Assembly (NCBI RefSeq): GCF_000495815.1 | Contig: NZ_AWGE01000005.1 | Coordinates: 248,001-312,000, forward strand | DNA length: 64,000 bases | Reading direction: 5' to 3' | Source of the DNA: Asticcacaulis sp. AC466 | Lineage (GTDB): Bacteria > Pseudomonadota > Alphaproteobacteria > Caulobacterales > Caulobacteraceae | Shown: positions 42,167-50,590 of the stretch, one piece after another | Layout: each line of letters starts with the position of its first letter | Position numbering within the stretch: position 1 is the stretch's first letter | Position numbers and translations under genes: made by a program | The notes under the pieces: generated by a model | Told to the model about the DNA's origin: nothing | The model's database searches: none | What the model saw: only the letters and a program-made list of their open reading frames with translations

Positions 42167-45166
42167 TCAGAACGAATAGGAGAAGCCCAACAGCAACTGA
42201 CGGCCGAACTCGTGATACTGGTTAAGCGCGGTCTGGCCGTTGACCGTTTGTGTCGTCACATAGGGTTCGTTGGTAAGGTTGGACCCTTGTAACAGGATGG
42301 TTAGATTTTTTAATTGGCCGCTCTGAAATGTATAGCCGAGTTGAGCGTCGATAATGGTCTCTGGACGGATGGTCTCGGTGACATATCTGAAGGCATCATG
42401 GCGACTAGCCGAATAACCGGATCTGTAGCGCTCAGCGATGCGTACCTGATAGCCATTCTTTTCATAATAGACACTGCCGTTCCACACAATCTTGGAAAGC
42501 CCTTCCATCAGAGTGCCAACGACCGCACCATCCGGATCGGTATTGGCCTTGACATGTGTATTGGCAAAGGAGCCGGTGATCCCGAAACCGTCAAGCTTCG
42601 GCGTAAGCAGGCTTCCATCGAGAGTCCAGCTCAATTCCCAGCCCTGGACCCTACCGCCCGTCGTATCGACCAGTGTGGTCAAGGTACCTGTATTACTGAC
42701 CGGAATTACGCCAGATGTATTGGTATAGCTGGAGAAATCATACGCAATGCTCTTTGAGACAATCCCTCGGGTAATGTCCTTGTAGAAAGCCGCCAGCGCT
42801 ACGTAAGACGTCTTTCCGAAGTACTTTTCAAGTGACAGGTCGTAGTCGTAGGACTGCCAAGGCTTCAGCGCGGGATTGCCACCACTTCCATACCATTTGT
42901 GGTCGCTTGAACTAACCGCCGCGGTGATACCAGCGCGCATGTCAGTCATATTGGCGCGCGACAGGGCCTTGGCCGCGCCGAACCGCAGATATGTCGTGTT
43001 GCCTAGATCACCCGTCAGATTGAGGCTGGGCAGCACGTCTGAATAGTGGGTGCCACCGCTGACGGGACTGGCATCCCCGTTGGAGTCGATATAAAGACCG
43101 GTTGCAGACTGGTCGGTATTTATGAACTGCAAGCCAAGATTTCCGTGGATCGGCAGCACACGTTCGGAGCTGATGTTTAGCTTGGCGAAAGCGGTCGTGA
43201 CCTTTTCAGTCACGCCCCAGTTCCATGCCGGGTCCTTACCCGTATTCGGATTGGCGATATAGGCCCCACTGTCCAGCGCGCCACGCACCGCGAAGCCTAT
43301 AAGGTTGGACAAGCCTACAAATCCCATATCCACCGTGTAGAAGGCGGTGGACGACTGGATCGGCTGACATAGCAGACCGTTTAGACACTGCGAACCGTCT
43401 GACAGATCATAGATTACGCCGCTGTATTCCAGATCCTTGCCGCGTTCACTATACAACACACCAGCTTCCAGCCCGTTGAAGATACCGAGATTGATGAAGC
43501 GCTTCGCCGACAGGCGCGCCGTGGTCATCCTGTCCGTGACATAGGCCTGAGAGGCGTAGGCCGCACCGGAGCCTGCTCCCCAAGCCGTAGCAAGCATTAC
43601 ACGGGAGGTATCGGCAAAATCAGTATTGGTTGTTACGTGGCTGAAGCCTGTCAGGCTGGTCGGTACGCTATAGTCCATATCTATAGGCGTTTCAGACATC
43701 ATATAGCCTTCGCCCACCCACTCGTTGCGGCGGGCGTGTGACAGACCGAGATCACCGCGCACCGTCCATTGTCCCAGGGAGAGGGTATTGGTCCAGTTGA
43801 TGGCATTGATCGTATCTCGACGAACATCCTGGCGCGTCGTGATGATCGGACTGGCATTGGAAACGCTATTGGTGTTGCCGTTCACCGTGGTCGAGGCGAT
43901 AGTACCGCTCGCCCAGTTGGCCGTCACGCCGTCCAGCTCGACGCCGTTCATGCGTTCGTCAAATTGCGAATGGAAGATATCTACCTTTGTCGAGTACACC
44001 TCATTGGGCTTGTACTGCACGACACTCAAAAGACCGTCTCGCACGCTTTGTGTTGTTTGAACGCCGGTTTCAAACCCGTCGAAGGTGTAAGCGTCCCCTG
44101 CGCCTTCAACCCCAAGATCCTTTCCAATACCGTAGTCCCACGGATTGAAATATTTGCGCTGGGTTGGACTGTCCAGGTGTGCATAGCCTATGGCAATTCC
44201 CAGCTTTCCGCCGTCAAACTGATCGATGTAGGACAGGCTGTAACGTCCGCCATTGCCCTGGGTGCCAGGCACCAGCTTGCCGAAGGAATTCATTTCCACG
44301 CTGCCGTTAAGCGCGATTTTTCGCCCGTGGAAGTCCAGAGGGTTTAGAGTACGGATGTCGATGGTCCCCGACAAACCCATTGTGCCCAAAGACGCATCCG
44401 GCGTTTTGTACAGGGTCGCTGAACTTACTAATTCTGCGGGAAATTGATCGTATTCAAACGATCGGTCATCACCCGTACTGACCATTTCCATGCCATTGAG
44501 AAGGGTGACGCCGAACTGTGGGTCCATGCCACGGATCGAAAGATATTCAGCTCGGCCATCAACACGTTGAGCCGCCACACCGGGCAGACGGGCAAGCGAT
44601 TCGGCTATGCTTGTTCCCGGCAGCTTGCCGACATCCTCGGCCGAAACCACCTCGACGATCTGGTCGGCATTCTTCTTGGCGGTCGCTGATTTTTGCAGAC
44701 TACGCTTAATGCCCCGTACGACAACTTCAGTCGTGGGGGCTTGGCCGTCGGCGCCGGTTTCGGTTTGTGCCGCCTCCTCAATGAGTAGGGGCGTCGTGAT
44801 GGCATCAGAACTTGTGCTGTATTCCGCAGAAGCGCTTGCAGCCGTGTCACGAATAGTCGTGATCCCTGAAGCGGCATCAACAACCGCCTCGAGGCCGGTG
44901 TTATTTAGCAATTTTGCCAGGCCGGTTGTGACGGTATAATCGCCTTTCACCTCATTGGTACGTTTGCCCGCCAAGGTCTTGGCGCTAGCCAGGATCTGCA
45001 CGCCCGCTTGCTTTCCAAAGAGCGGAATGCTCTGAGCGGCCGGTTGTGCCGCGACATCAAACATTTTTGTCTGAGCATAGACAGGTGAATTCCCTATCAT
45101 GCAAACGATTGCAGCTGTCGACCCGAACAGCCATGGCTTTGAACCCAGCATACCCCACGCCCCCAT
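42167..45166 (-). CDS. TonB-dependent receptor with N-terminal STN signalling domain
   Basis: 999 residues; AAGGAG lies 7 bases before the ATG. Signal peptide ends near PVYAQ. Residues about 33-107 form an STN (secretin/TonB short N-terminal) domain: FDVAAQPAAQSIPLFGKQAGV, NEVKGDYTVTTGLAKLL. Then a TonB-box-like TEVVVRGIKRS and a plug of the Xanthomonas/Caulobacter class (DVGKLPGTSIAESLARLPGV, LSIRGMDPQFGVTLLNGMEM). The barrel ends in LLGFSYSF. The STN domain, with FecR and ECF genes immediately upstream, means the receptor signals ligand occupancy to its own sigma factor. The neighbouring hexosaminidase suggests a GlcNAc-containing oligosaccharide as ligand. Confidence 0.95.
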   Translation of the reverse strand: MGAWGMLGSKPWLFGSTAAIVCMIGNSPVYAQTKMFDVAAQPAAQSIPLFGKQAGVQILASAKTLAGKRTNEVKGDYTVTTGLAKLLNNTGLEAVVDAASGITTIRDTAASASAEYSTSSDAITTPLLIEEAAQTETGADGQAPTTEVVVRGIKRSLQKSATAKKNADQIVEVVSAEDVGKLPGTSIAESLARLPGVAAQRVDGRAEYLSIRGMDPQFGVTLLNGMEMVSTGDDRSFEYDQFPAELVSSATLYKTPDASLGTMGLSGTIDIRTLNPLDFHGRKIALNGSVEMNSFGKLVPGTQGNGGRYSLSYIDQFDGGKLGIAIGYAHLDSPTQRKYFNPWDYGIGKDLGVEGAGDAYTFDGFETGVQTTQSVRDGLLSVVQYKPNEVYSTKVDIFHSQFDERMNGVELDGVTANWASGTIASTTVNGNTNSVSNASPIITTRQDVRRDTINAINWTNTLSLGQWTVRGDLGLSHARRNEWVGEGYMMSETPIDMDYSVPTSLTGFSHVTTNTDFADTSRVMLATAWGAGSGAAYASQAYVTDRMTTARLSAKRFINLGIFNGLEAGVLYSERGKDLEYSGVIYDLSDGSQCLNGLLCQPIQSSTAFYTVDMGFVGLSNLIGFAVRGALDSGAYIANPNTGKDPAWNWGVTEKVTTAFAKLNISSERVLPIHGNLGLQFINTDQSATGLYIDSNGDASPVSGGTHYSDVLPSLNLTGDLGNTTYLRFGAAKALSRANMTDMRAGITAAVSSSDHKWYGSGGNPALKPWQSYDYDLSLEKYFGKTSYVALAAFYKDITRGIVSKSIAYDFSSYTNTSGVIPVSNTGTLTTLVDTTGGRVQGWELSWTLDGSLLTPKLDGFGITGSFANTHVKANTDPDGAVVGTLMEGLSKIVWNGSVYYEKNGYQVRIAERYRSGYSASRHDAFRYVTETIRPETIIDAQLGYTFQSGQLKNLTILLQGSNLTNEPYVTTQTVNGQTALNQYHEFGRQLLLGFSYSF

Positions 45167-45253
45167 TTAACTATCTCCTTTATGTGAGCCCTTGCGGCTC
45201 TAGGACTGTAGACGGCTTGGTTTCACCGTTCCGTCATTATTGGTATAAAAATT

Positions 45254-46216
45254 TTATAAATTGGACTCGTGCAGGTCCTTAATTGGTCTTATTATGCGTA
45301 TGACGTTACCGTCATCGATCACCTTTGCGCCGAGGAGCAAAGACACGGCGTGGCTAAAGTTCGCCGGCTCATTGGTCCGGAAGTATCCAACCAGTGGCTC
45401 TCGTCCGAGGTCGGGTGTATCTATGACCAATTTCTTTGTATTGTAGCGATTGATCTCCTCAACTGCGAAATCAAGCGTTTCGCCGTCGAGTGCCAGTTCG
45501 CCTGTGCGCCAGGCCAGTGAACGGTCGATTTCTTGCGAAGCCCGGGTGGGAGCGATGTTACCCGCATCACCGGAAACAAAGGCCTTGGAGCCGGCCTCAA
45601 TCCGGACGGACTGGGCTTCCTTGCCAACGACCCAGGTTTCGACGACACCCTCGGTTACGAGGACATCGGCGCTGCTGTTGCGCCGGCGTACCGAAAACGC
45701 GGTTCCAACGGCCCGTACCCGCACATCTCCTGCCTTGACGATGAAGGGGCGCGTCTTATCGTGAGCGACGCGAAACCAGGCCTCGCCGTCGGCCAGTTTT
45801 ACAATGCGTGCGGCTTTTTCGAAGTCGACCTCAACCTTGGACGCCGTGTTTACGGTAGCGACGGAGCCGTCCGTCAGGGGGACCTGTCTAACTTCGCCTA
45901 TCTGAGTGACGATCTCTTTCGTTCGCGGAAGCAACACGATCAGGCCAGCTGCGGCAGCGGCCACTGCGGCACCTGCCACATAACTTACGAAGCCGCGCCT
46001 GGTACTTTTATTGGTAGCTATGTCCTCCGACGGGGATAAGGCCCGCCCGCGATCAAGATAGGATAATATTGCCTGGGCGCGCAGCAAGGCGCCTTCGCGC
46101 CGCTCATCTTCTTCTAGCCATGTGTCAAGCGCCTCCTGTTCGGCTGGGCTGAGGGGCTCGCCTTCAAGCCGAATGGCCCAATATTCCGCAGAATTATCGA
46201 GTCGCTCATTTCCCAT
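45254..46216 (-). CDS. FecR-family anti-sigma/sigma regulator
   Basis: 320 residues. N-terminal cytoplasmic DUF4880-like segment (AEYWAIRLEGEPLSPAEQEALDTWLEEDERREGALLRAQ), a single transmembrane helix around residues 75-100 (FVSYVAGAAVAAAAAGLIVL), and the periplasmic FecR domain (VRQVPLTDGSVATVNTASKVEV, IVKLADGEAWFRVAHDKTRPFIVKAGDVRVRAVGTAFSV, split here only for reading). It ends in the STN-interacting domain (LVGYFRTNEPANFSHAVSLLLG). It transmits the receptor's signal to the sigma factor encoded upstream. It overlaps the sigma gene by 11 bp. Confidence 0.95.
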   Translation of the reverse strand: MGNERLDNSAEYWAIRLEGEPLSPAEQEALDTWLEEDERREGALLRAQAILSYLDRGRALSPSEDIATNKSTRRGFVSYVAGAAVAAAAAGLIVLLPRTKEIVTQIGEVRQVPLTDGSVATVNTASKVEVDFEKAARIVKLADGEAWFRVAHDKTRPFIVKAGDVRVRAVGTAFSVRRRNSSADVLVTEGVVETWVVGKEAQSVRIEAGSKAFVSGDAGNIAPTRASQEIDRSLAWRTGELALDGETLDFAVEEINRYNTKKLVIDTPDLGREPLVGYFRTNEPANFSHAVSLLLGAKVIDDGNVIRIIRPIKDLHESNL

Positions 46217-46760
46217 TTTTTTTCACCTCAAATCGGGTCGCTGCTTTGGCTCTCCTGGCGCCCCCGTCGCCTTTGCCGTTGGTTTCGAGCCCCTTCATGA
46301 TGAGTTTCAAGCCACGCACGGCTTGCATCTCCACCACGTTTTCGCTGACCCCGAGTTGCCTGGCTATCTCCTTTTGAGGCAGTCCTTGGATGCGCCGCAT
46401 TTCGAAAATAACGCGACACTTGTCAGGCAATCCGGCGATAAGCGCCTTTACATTGTCCAATTCCTGGCGTGCGCTTAAGCGTTGTTCGGGGTTGGGATCG
46501 TTATCGCTCAGGCTTGCGGCGTCAATTTCGGTGAGTTGCCCAATGGGCACGATGCGTGACCGTCTGATTTTCTGAATGAGCACCGACTTGGCCGTCTGGA
46601 AAAAATAGGACTTCCCATCATAGATGTGGGCGACGCTTCGCAAACGCGCAATCTTTACATACGCGTCTTGTATAATGTCGCTGACCTCGTCGTCCGGTAT
46701 CCTCATTCCCTGGAGCCACAGGCGCAGCCGTGCCTCGTGGGGGACAATATGACTCCCCAC
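46206..46760 (-). CDS. ECF sigma factor, FecI-like
   Basis: 184 residues from a GTG at 46760. Sigma region 2 is EVSDIIQDAYVKIARL with YDGKSYFFQTAKSVLIQKIRRSR. Region 4 is ALIAGLPDKCRVIFEMRRIQGLPQKEIARQLGVSENVVE. The open frame continues upstream without an ATG, GTG or TTG and encodes SEIVAWVGSHIV, which resembles the normal N-terminus of this sigma group. The true start may thus be a rare codon further upstream, near 46790, or the GTG. It probably directs transcription of the receptor and itself when the receptor is occupied. It lies with fecR and the STN receptor in the standard order. Confidence 0.9.
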   Translation of the reverse strand: MGSHIVPHEARLRLWLQGMRIPDDEVSDIIQDAYVKIARLRSVAHIYDGKSYFFQTAKSVLIQKIRRSRIVPIGQLTEIDAASLSDNDPNPEQRLSARQELDNVKALIAGLPDKCRVIFEMRRIQGLPQKEIARQLGVSENVVEMQAVRGLKLIMKGLETNGKGDGGARRAKAATRFEVKKNGK

Positions 46761-47015
46761 CCATGCAACGATCTCGCTTCGGCTCTGTGAAATAGGCTTA
46801 TCCTGATTAAAACTAGGCGCTAGTCACAGCATAAACGATTAAGCCAAGCATTTCCGTGGACTCCGGCGAATTTTATTTTCACCGCTATTTCGGCGTGTCT
46901 TTTCCAGGTTCACCGTTCCACAAGCAGCGATTGGCAGCGACGAGGTCAATGGGCCTATAAGTGTCAACTTAATCCTATGGCACGACGCGCCCGAAGAGAG
47001 GCGACCAAAGCACGG
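46761..47015. promoter_or_regulatory. Gap upstream of the sigma gene and downstream of NagX
   Basis: 255 non-coding bases holding the sigma operon promoter (near 46800-46900 on the minus strand) and the 3-prime end of the nagX transcript. I recognise no repeat, terminator stem or RNA gene in it. Confidence 0.35.
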
Positions 47016-48143
47016 CTATATTTTTACAACCCAGTTCTGCCTGCGAAGATATTCGACGCACAGCCATATAAGCAGAATGAACAGGATCACCGGCATCAGG
47101 GCGGCGACCGGTTCATAAACCCAGGCGCGCAGACCAAAATAGGGCAGGCCGAACAGAGACCAGGTCGGAAGCTGGTACCATAATTCGTCCAGCACATAGG
47201 CGACGATGGCGTTTATACCGAACGCCATCGGGAAAAGTGCGGCCCAATGGGGTGCTTTGCCGCGGTCGAGGACGAAGTGCAGGCCCGCCAGCACCAGGGT
47301 CGTCAGACCGCAGGTCACCAGCACGAAACTGCTCGACCAAATATCCTTGATGACCGGAAAGATGAAGCCCCAGCCGATACCGGCCAATAGCATGGCCAGT
47401 CCGGCGATAGCGAGCTTGCCGGCGGCAGACGGCCCGCGGTTGCGGCTGATGAATTCGCCGATAGCCATGCCGATGAGCCCCTGGGCAATCGCGGGCAAGG
47501 TACCGAGTAGCCCTTCTGGGTCATAGCCTTCCGGCCCCTTGACATAGTTGTGATGGCCGGCACCCAGCCACACCCGGTCGATGGAGCCTACGAAATTATG
47601 CCCGCGCACCCAGATATCGCTCGGGCCGGCATCGAGTTGTGGCAACAAGGTCAAGGGCCAGTAGAGGACCAGCAGGCCCGCCGCAATCGCCAGGCGTGTC
47701 TTCGGCCCGCAGGTCAGGAAGAGAAGGCCGCAGACGCCGTAGACCAGACCAGTCCGTTGCAGCACACCGAATAGGCGCCAGGTGTTCGTGGCAAAATGGG
47801 CGAAATAGTCGATATTGACCAGGATGAAGCCCAGGGCGATCAGCCTGAGGGCCCGCCAGATGACCTTGGACAGCGCGCCTGCATCGACAGCCCCTGAGTC
47901 TTTGATCTTGCCTAGCGCCAACGGCACCGAAACGCCGACCATCATCAGAAAGGCCGGAAAGACCGTATCGGCGAGATGCAGGCCTTCCCAGCGCTCGTGC
48001 AGAAGCTGGGGGAAGACCTGGGCATGGAAGCCTTCCTTTACGCCGTCGGTGGCATTGGCCAGGATCATGCCGATAACGGCAAGGCCTCTCAAGACGTCGA
48101 GAGAGATAAGGCGTAGCGGTGGCGTAGCGGCTTTGATTGTCAA
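47016..48143 (-). CDS. nagX: NagX-like membrane acetyltransferase, second copy
   Basis: 375 residues with a TTG start at 48143 preceded by GAGGAAAA. Signature RLISLDVLRGLAVIGMILANA, then LHLADTVFPAFLMMVGVSVPLALGK, WRLFGVLQRTGLVYGVCGLL, PEGYDPEGLLGTLPAIAQGLIGMAIGE and MAFGINAIVAYVLDELWY. About ten helices. Same family as the gene at 37794 but clearly divergent. In Shewanella and Xanthomonas, nagX accompanies the GlcNAc permease nagP and a GlcNAc kinase. The same companions are directly upstream here, so the symbol is reasonable. Probable role: acetylating amino sugars in the periplasm before uptake. Confidence 0.82.
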   Translation of the reverse strand: MTIKAATPPLRLISLDVLRGLAVIGMILANATDGVKEGFHAQVFPQLLHERWEGLHLADTVFPAFLMMVGVSVPLALGKIKDSGAVDAGALSKVIWRALRLIALGFILVNIDYFAHFATNTWRLFGVLQRTGLVYGVCGLLFLTCGPKTRLAIAAGLLVLYWPLTLLPQLDAGPSDIWVRGHNFVGSIDRVWLGAGHHNYVKGPEGYDPEGLLGTLPAIAQGLIGMAIGEFISRNRGPSAAGKLAIAGLAMLLAGIGWGFIFPVIKDIWSSSFVLVTCGLTTLVLAGLHFVLDRGKAPHWAALFPMAFGINAIVAYVLDELWYQLPTWSLFGLPYFGLRAWVYEPVAALMPVILFILLIWLCVEYLRRQNWVVKI

Positions 48144-48155
48144 GGCTGCTTTTCC

Positions 48156-49394
48156 TCAGGTGTGTTGCGACGTCTGAAAGACGGTCTGATTCTTGACGAG
48201 GGGTTTGGCGCAAATGCCGATAACGAACAAAAAGGCCATGAACGCGAAGACCAGCAAATAGGCGAGCCTCAGGCCCAGATGTTCGCCAACAGCGCCGACG
48301 AGCAGGGGGCCGAACGCGCCTCCGACGATGCCCGAACAGAGAATGCCGGACAAGGCGCCGTGGTTATTGGGAAGCGAATTCAGGCCCAGCGAAAAGACGA
48401 TTGAGAACATCACCGACAGGAATAGGCCGCACAGCGGAAACGCGACCAGGCTGAATTGTGTGGCCCCGAACAGGGCGGCTGCCAGCGATAGGGCGGCACA
48501 AATAACGGCGCCACATAGCACTACCTTCGAATCAAGCAGCTTGAGTAGCCCAAGGCCGATGAGGCAGCCTACGGACATCAATCCCCAGAAGTCGCCGACC
48601 TCTTGCGCGCCGACGGTCGTCGGATCGATCCCATGATAGGTCTGAAGGAACGCAGACATCCAGTTGGCGATCGACTGCTCCATGGCGACGTAACAGGCAA
48701 TGCCAAAGAAGTAGAGCAGGGCCGTGCGGTTGCGCATCAGGCTCAGATAGACGCCAATGGGTTCAGCACGTTCGTCGGCGTTGAGGCTGAAGGATTTGAG
48801 GTTGATGGCGAAGGTCAGGCCGATCGTCAGCAAGAACAACAGCGCGAACAGCCAGTATAGCAAGGCCCAGTGTGGCGCATGAAACATCGTGGTGAGCGCC
48901 GTGAGCACGCCCGGCAAGGATGAATTGCGCGTCATGATCACAGAGAAAACCGCGGGGCTGAGATAGGAGGCCAGGCCGAACACCAGTTGTCCCAGTACGG
49001 AGTAGAAGGCAAAATGCGTTTCACCACCGGCCATCCGCATCAACGGATTGATGATGACTTGCAGCATGGCCATCCCCGCACCGATGATGAATAACGCCGC
49101 CACGCCAGCCAGGTATGTGGGGTGAAGTGCGAAGAGCAGAGCGCCGGTCAGGTTCACCGACAACGCGGTCAGCAGGGAAAAGGATGGGCCGCGTGTCTCG
49201 ATCAGGGCACCGGCCGGTATCGAGACAAGACCGTAGGCGAGAAAGAAGGAAAAGGGGAGGAAGCCCGCCAGGGCGAGGTTCAGGTGAAAATCGCCGATCA
49301 GGACCGGCATCAGTGGGCCGATGATGTTCGTCACGAAGGAAATGACGAACCATACGCACAAGATGTAGACGACCGTCAGACCCCGGTTGGCCAT
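48156..49394 (-). CDS. FucP/NagP-like MFS sugar permease
   Basis: 412 residues from the ATG at 49394, behind GGGGAAA and overlapping the kinase gene by 19 bp. Twelve helices with FucP-family features: VVYILCVWFVISFVTNIIGPLMPVLIGDF, FFLAYGLVSIPAGALIETRGP, GAGMAMLQVIINPLMRMAGG, FAFYSVLGQLVFGLASYLSP, then QEVGDFWGLMSVGCLIGLGLLK. FucP-type carriers import fucose, galactose or, in NagP, N-acetylglucosamine with protons. The NagX and kinase partners favour GlcNAc or a related amino sugar. Confidence 0.85.
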   Translation of the reverse strand: MANRGLTVVYILCVWFVISFVTNIIGPLMPVLIGDFHLNLALAGFLPFSFFLAYGLVSIPAGALIETRGPSFSLLTALSVNLTGALLFALHPTYLAGVAALFIIGAGMAMLQVIINPLMRMAGGETHFAFYSVLGQLVFGLASYLSPAVFSVIMTRNSSLPGVLTALTTMFHAPHWALLYWLFALLFLLTIGLTFAINLKSFSLNADERAEPIGVYLSLMRNRTALLYFFGIACYVAMEQSIANWMSAFLQTYHGIDPTTVGAQEVGDFWGLMSVGCLIGLGLLKLLDSKVVLCGAVICAALSLAAALFGATQFSLVAFPLCGLFLSVMFSIVFSLGLNSLPNNHGALSGILCSGIVGGAFGPLLVGAVGEHLGLRLAYLLVFAFMAFLFVIGICAKPLVKNQTVFQTSQHT

Positions 49395-50371
49395 GCTGTT
49401 TCCCCATTTGAAATGCCTTGCTTCAGGCTTGCCGCCGACAGGTTGCGTGGGAACCGGGCGATGATTTCGGTCGCCGTGTCGCACCCGGCCTTGAGCGCGT
49501 CCGTCAAGCCCAGGCCGCGATTACGCGCGGACAGATAGCCGGCGTTGAAGGAATCGCCGGCGCCGACCGTATCGAAAATGTCGGGGCGCCCCGCCGGTGC
49601 ATAGTGGCCGGATCCGTCCGCTTCCATACCGACCGCGCCTCGCGCGCCCAGCTTTGCCACCAGCGTTGCCGACGACGGGAGGCACGGCACCAACAACCGC
49701 ATGGCGTCATCTAGATTGTTTGTGCCAGCCAGGCTCGTGATTTCGACCTCGTTCAGCAAAAGATGGTCAACCAAGCCCAGCCAACCCTTTACCTCTGCCA
49801 CGACGGCCGGCGTCCAGCCTTCTGGTGGCCAGCCGGTGTCCAGCGCGACGGCGTAACCCGTGCTCCGTAAGGTGCGCAGGATTTCCATATACCGGCGACG
49901 CAGCCGCGGCAGCAGGAAAACGCCGGTGAGCAGCGCGATGGCGCCGGGGCCGGAAGCCGGCGCAATAGCCCGGGCTAGCGGCTCCCATTCCTGCTGGTCC
50001 AAATGACCGATGGTTGTTAGAAATGTACGCTCGCTGGAGGGATCGAGCACGGCAACCGTGACCGACGTCGCCGCTTCGCATAGATCGATGGTCGCGGTAC
50101 AGTCGTCGAACTGGTCCCGTAGCCACAGCCCCAGAGAATCGTTACCGACCGAGGTAAACAGGTCAACCCTGGCGCCGAGCGCCTTCAGCGCCAATGCCAC
50201 GTTACCGGCGGAGCCACCAGGGCGCATTTCGCTGCGTGGCAGTATGGTTTCCGTGCCCACAGCCGGCCACTTGGCGAGCGGCCCCATGACGAGATCTATA
50301 TTGATGTCGCCGATGACGGTGACGGCCGGTACGGAGCGATCAGCCGCAGCCGACGGGGAAAGGATATTCAT
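49376..50371 (-). CDS. PfkB-family sugar kinase
   Basis: 331 residues. Ribokinase fold: VTVIGDINIDLVMGPLAKWP, the substrate-binding RPGGSAGNVALALKALGA, and the C-terminal signature DTVGAGDSFNAGYLSARNRG containing the catalytic Asp and anion hole. It phosphorylates a sugar with ATP. It is the first gene of the kinase-permease-nagX operon and divergent from a ROK repressor, so it probably phosphorylates the sugar imported by the neighbouring permease. Whether that is GlcNAc (as for some PfkB-type kinases) or another sugar is not decidable here. Confidence 0.88.
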   Translation of the reverse strand: MNILSPSAAADRSVPAVTVIGDINIDLVMGPLAKWPAVGTETILPRSEMRPGGSAGNVALALKALGARVDLFTSVGNDSLGLWLRDQFDDCTATIDLCEAATSVTVAVLDPSSERTFLTTIGHLDQQEWEPLARAIAPASGPGAIALLTGVFLLPRLRRRYMEILRTLRSTGYAVALDTGWPPEGWTPAVVAEVKGWLGLVDHLLLNEVEITSLAGTNNLDDAMRLLVPCLPSSATLVAKLGARGAVGMEADGSGHYAPAGRPDIFDTVGAGDSFNAGYLSARNRGLGLTDALKAGCDTATEIIARFPRNLSAASLKQGISNGETAWPTGV

Positions 50372-50468
50372 AGTGATAGACCCGGGCCAGGAGCGGGGTG
50401 CGTTGCCCCGTGGTCGCGGTCCGCCCTAACCGCCCCGTGTCGAAACTGCGCGAGCGTACAGCGAATGT

Positions 50469-50500
50469 CAATTAATAAATCTACTGGATGTGTTTAATTG
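50469..50500 (+). promoter_or_regulatory. Probable ROK operator, copy 1
   Basis: Imperfect dyad with outer arms CAATTAA (50469-50475) and TTAATTG (50494-50500) and core TCTACTGGATGTG. 24 of 32 positions match the reverse complement of 51888-51919. It lies in the 219-bp gap between the divergent kinase operon and the ROK gene, where a repressor of both would bind. Confidence 0.65.
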
Positions 50501-50590
50501 CGTCTTATGATGAGTTGCGTATATGTACCGGTTATGGGAACAGTACTATCCGTTCAGCCCCTTTAGATTGATCTGGAGCAGACAAGGCCG

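Noticed and set aside
45211-45232. ECF-type promoter (GGAAC ... CGTC) before the STN receptor
   Set aside because: The two boxes are on the right strand and in a good place, but the 13-base spacing is shorter than the 16-17 expected, so I did not annotate it.
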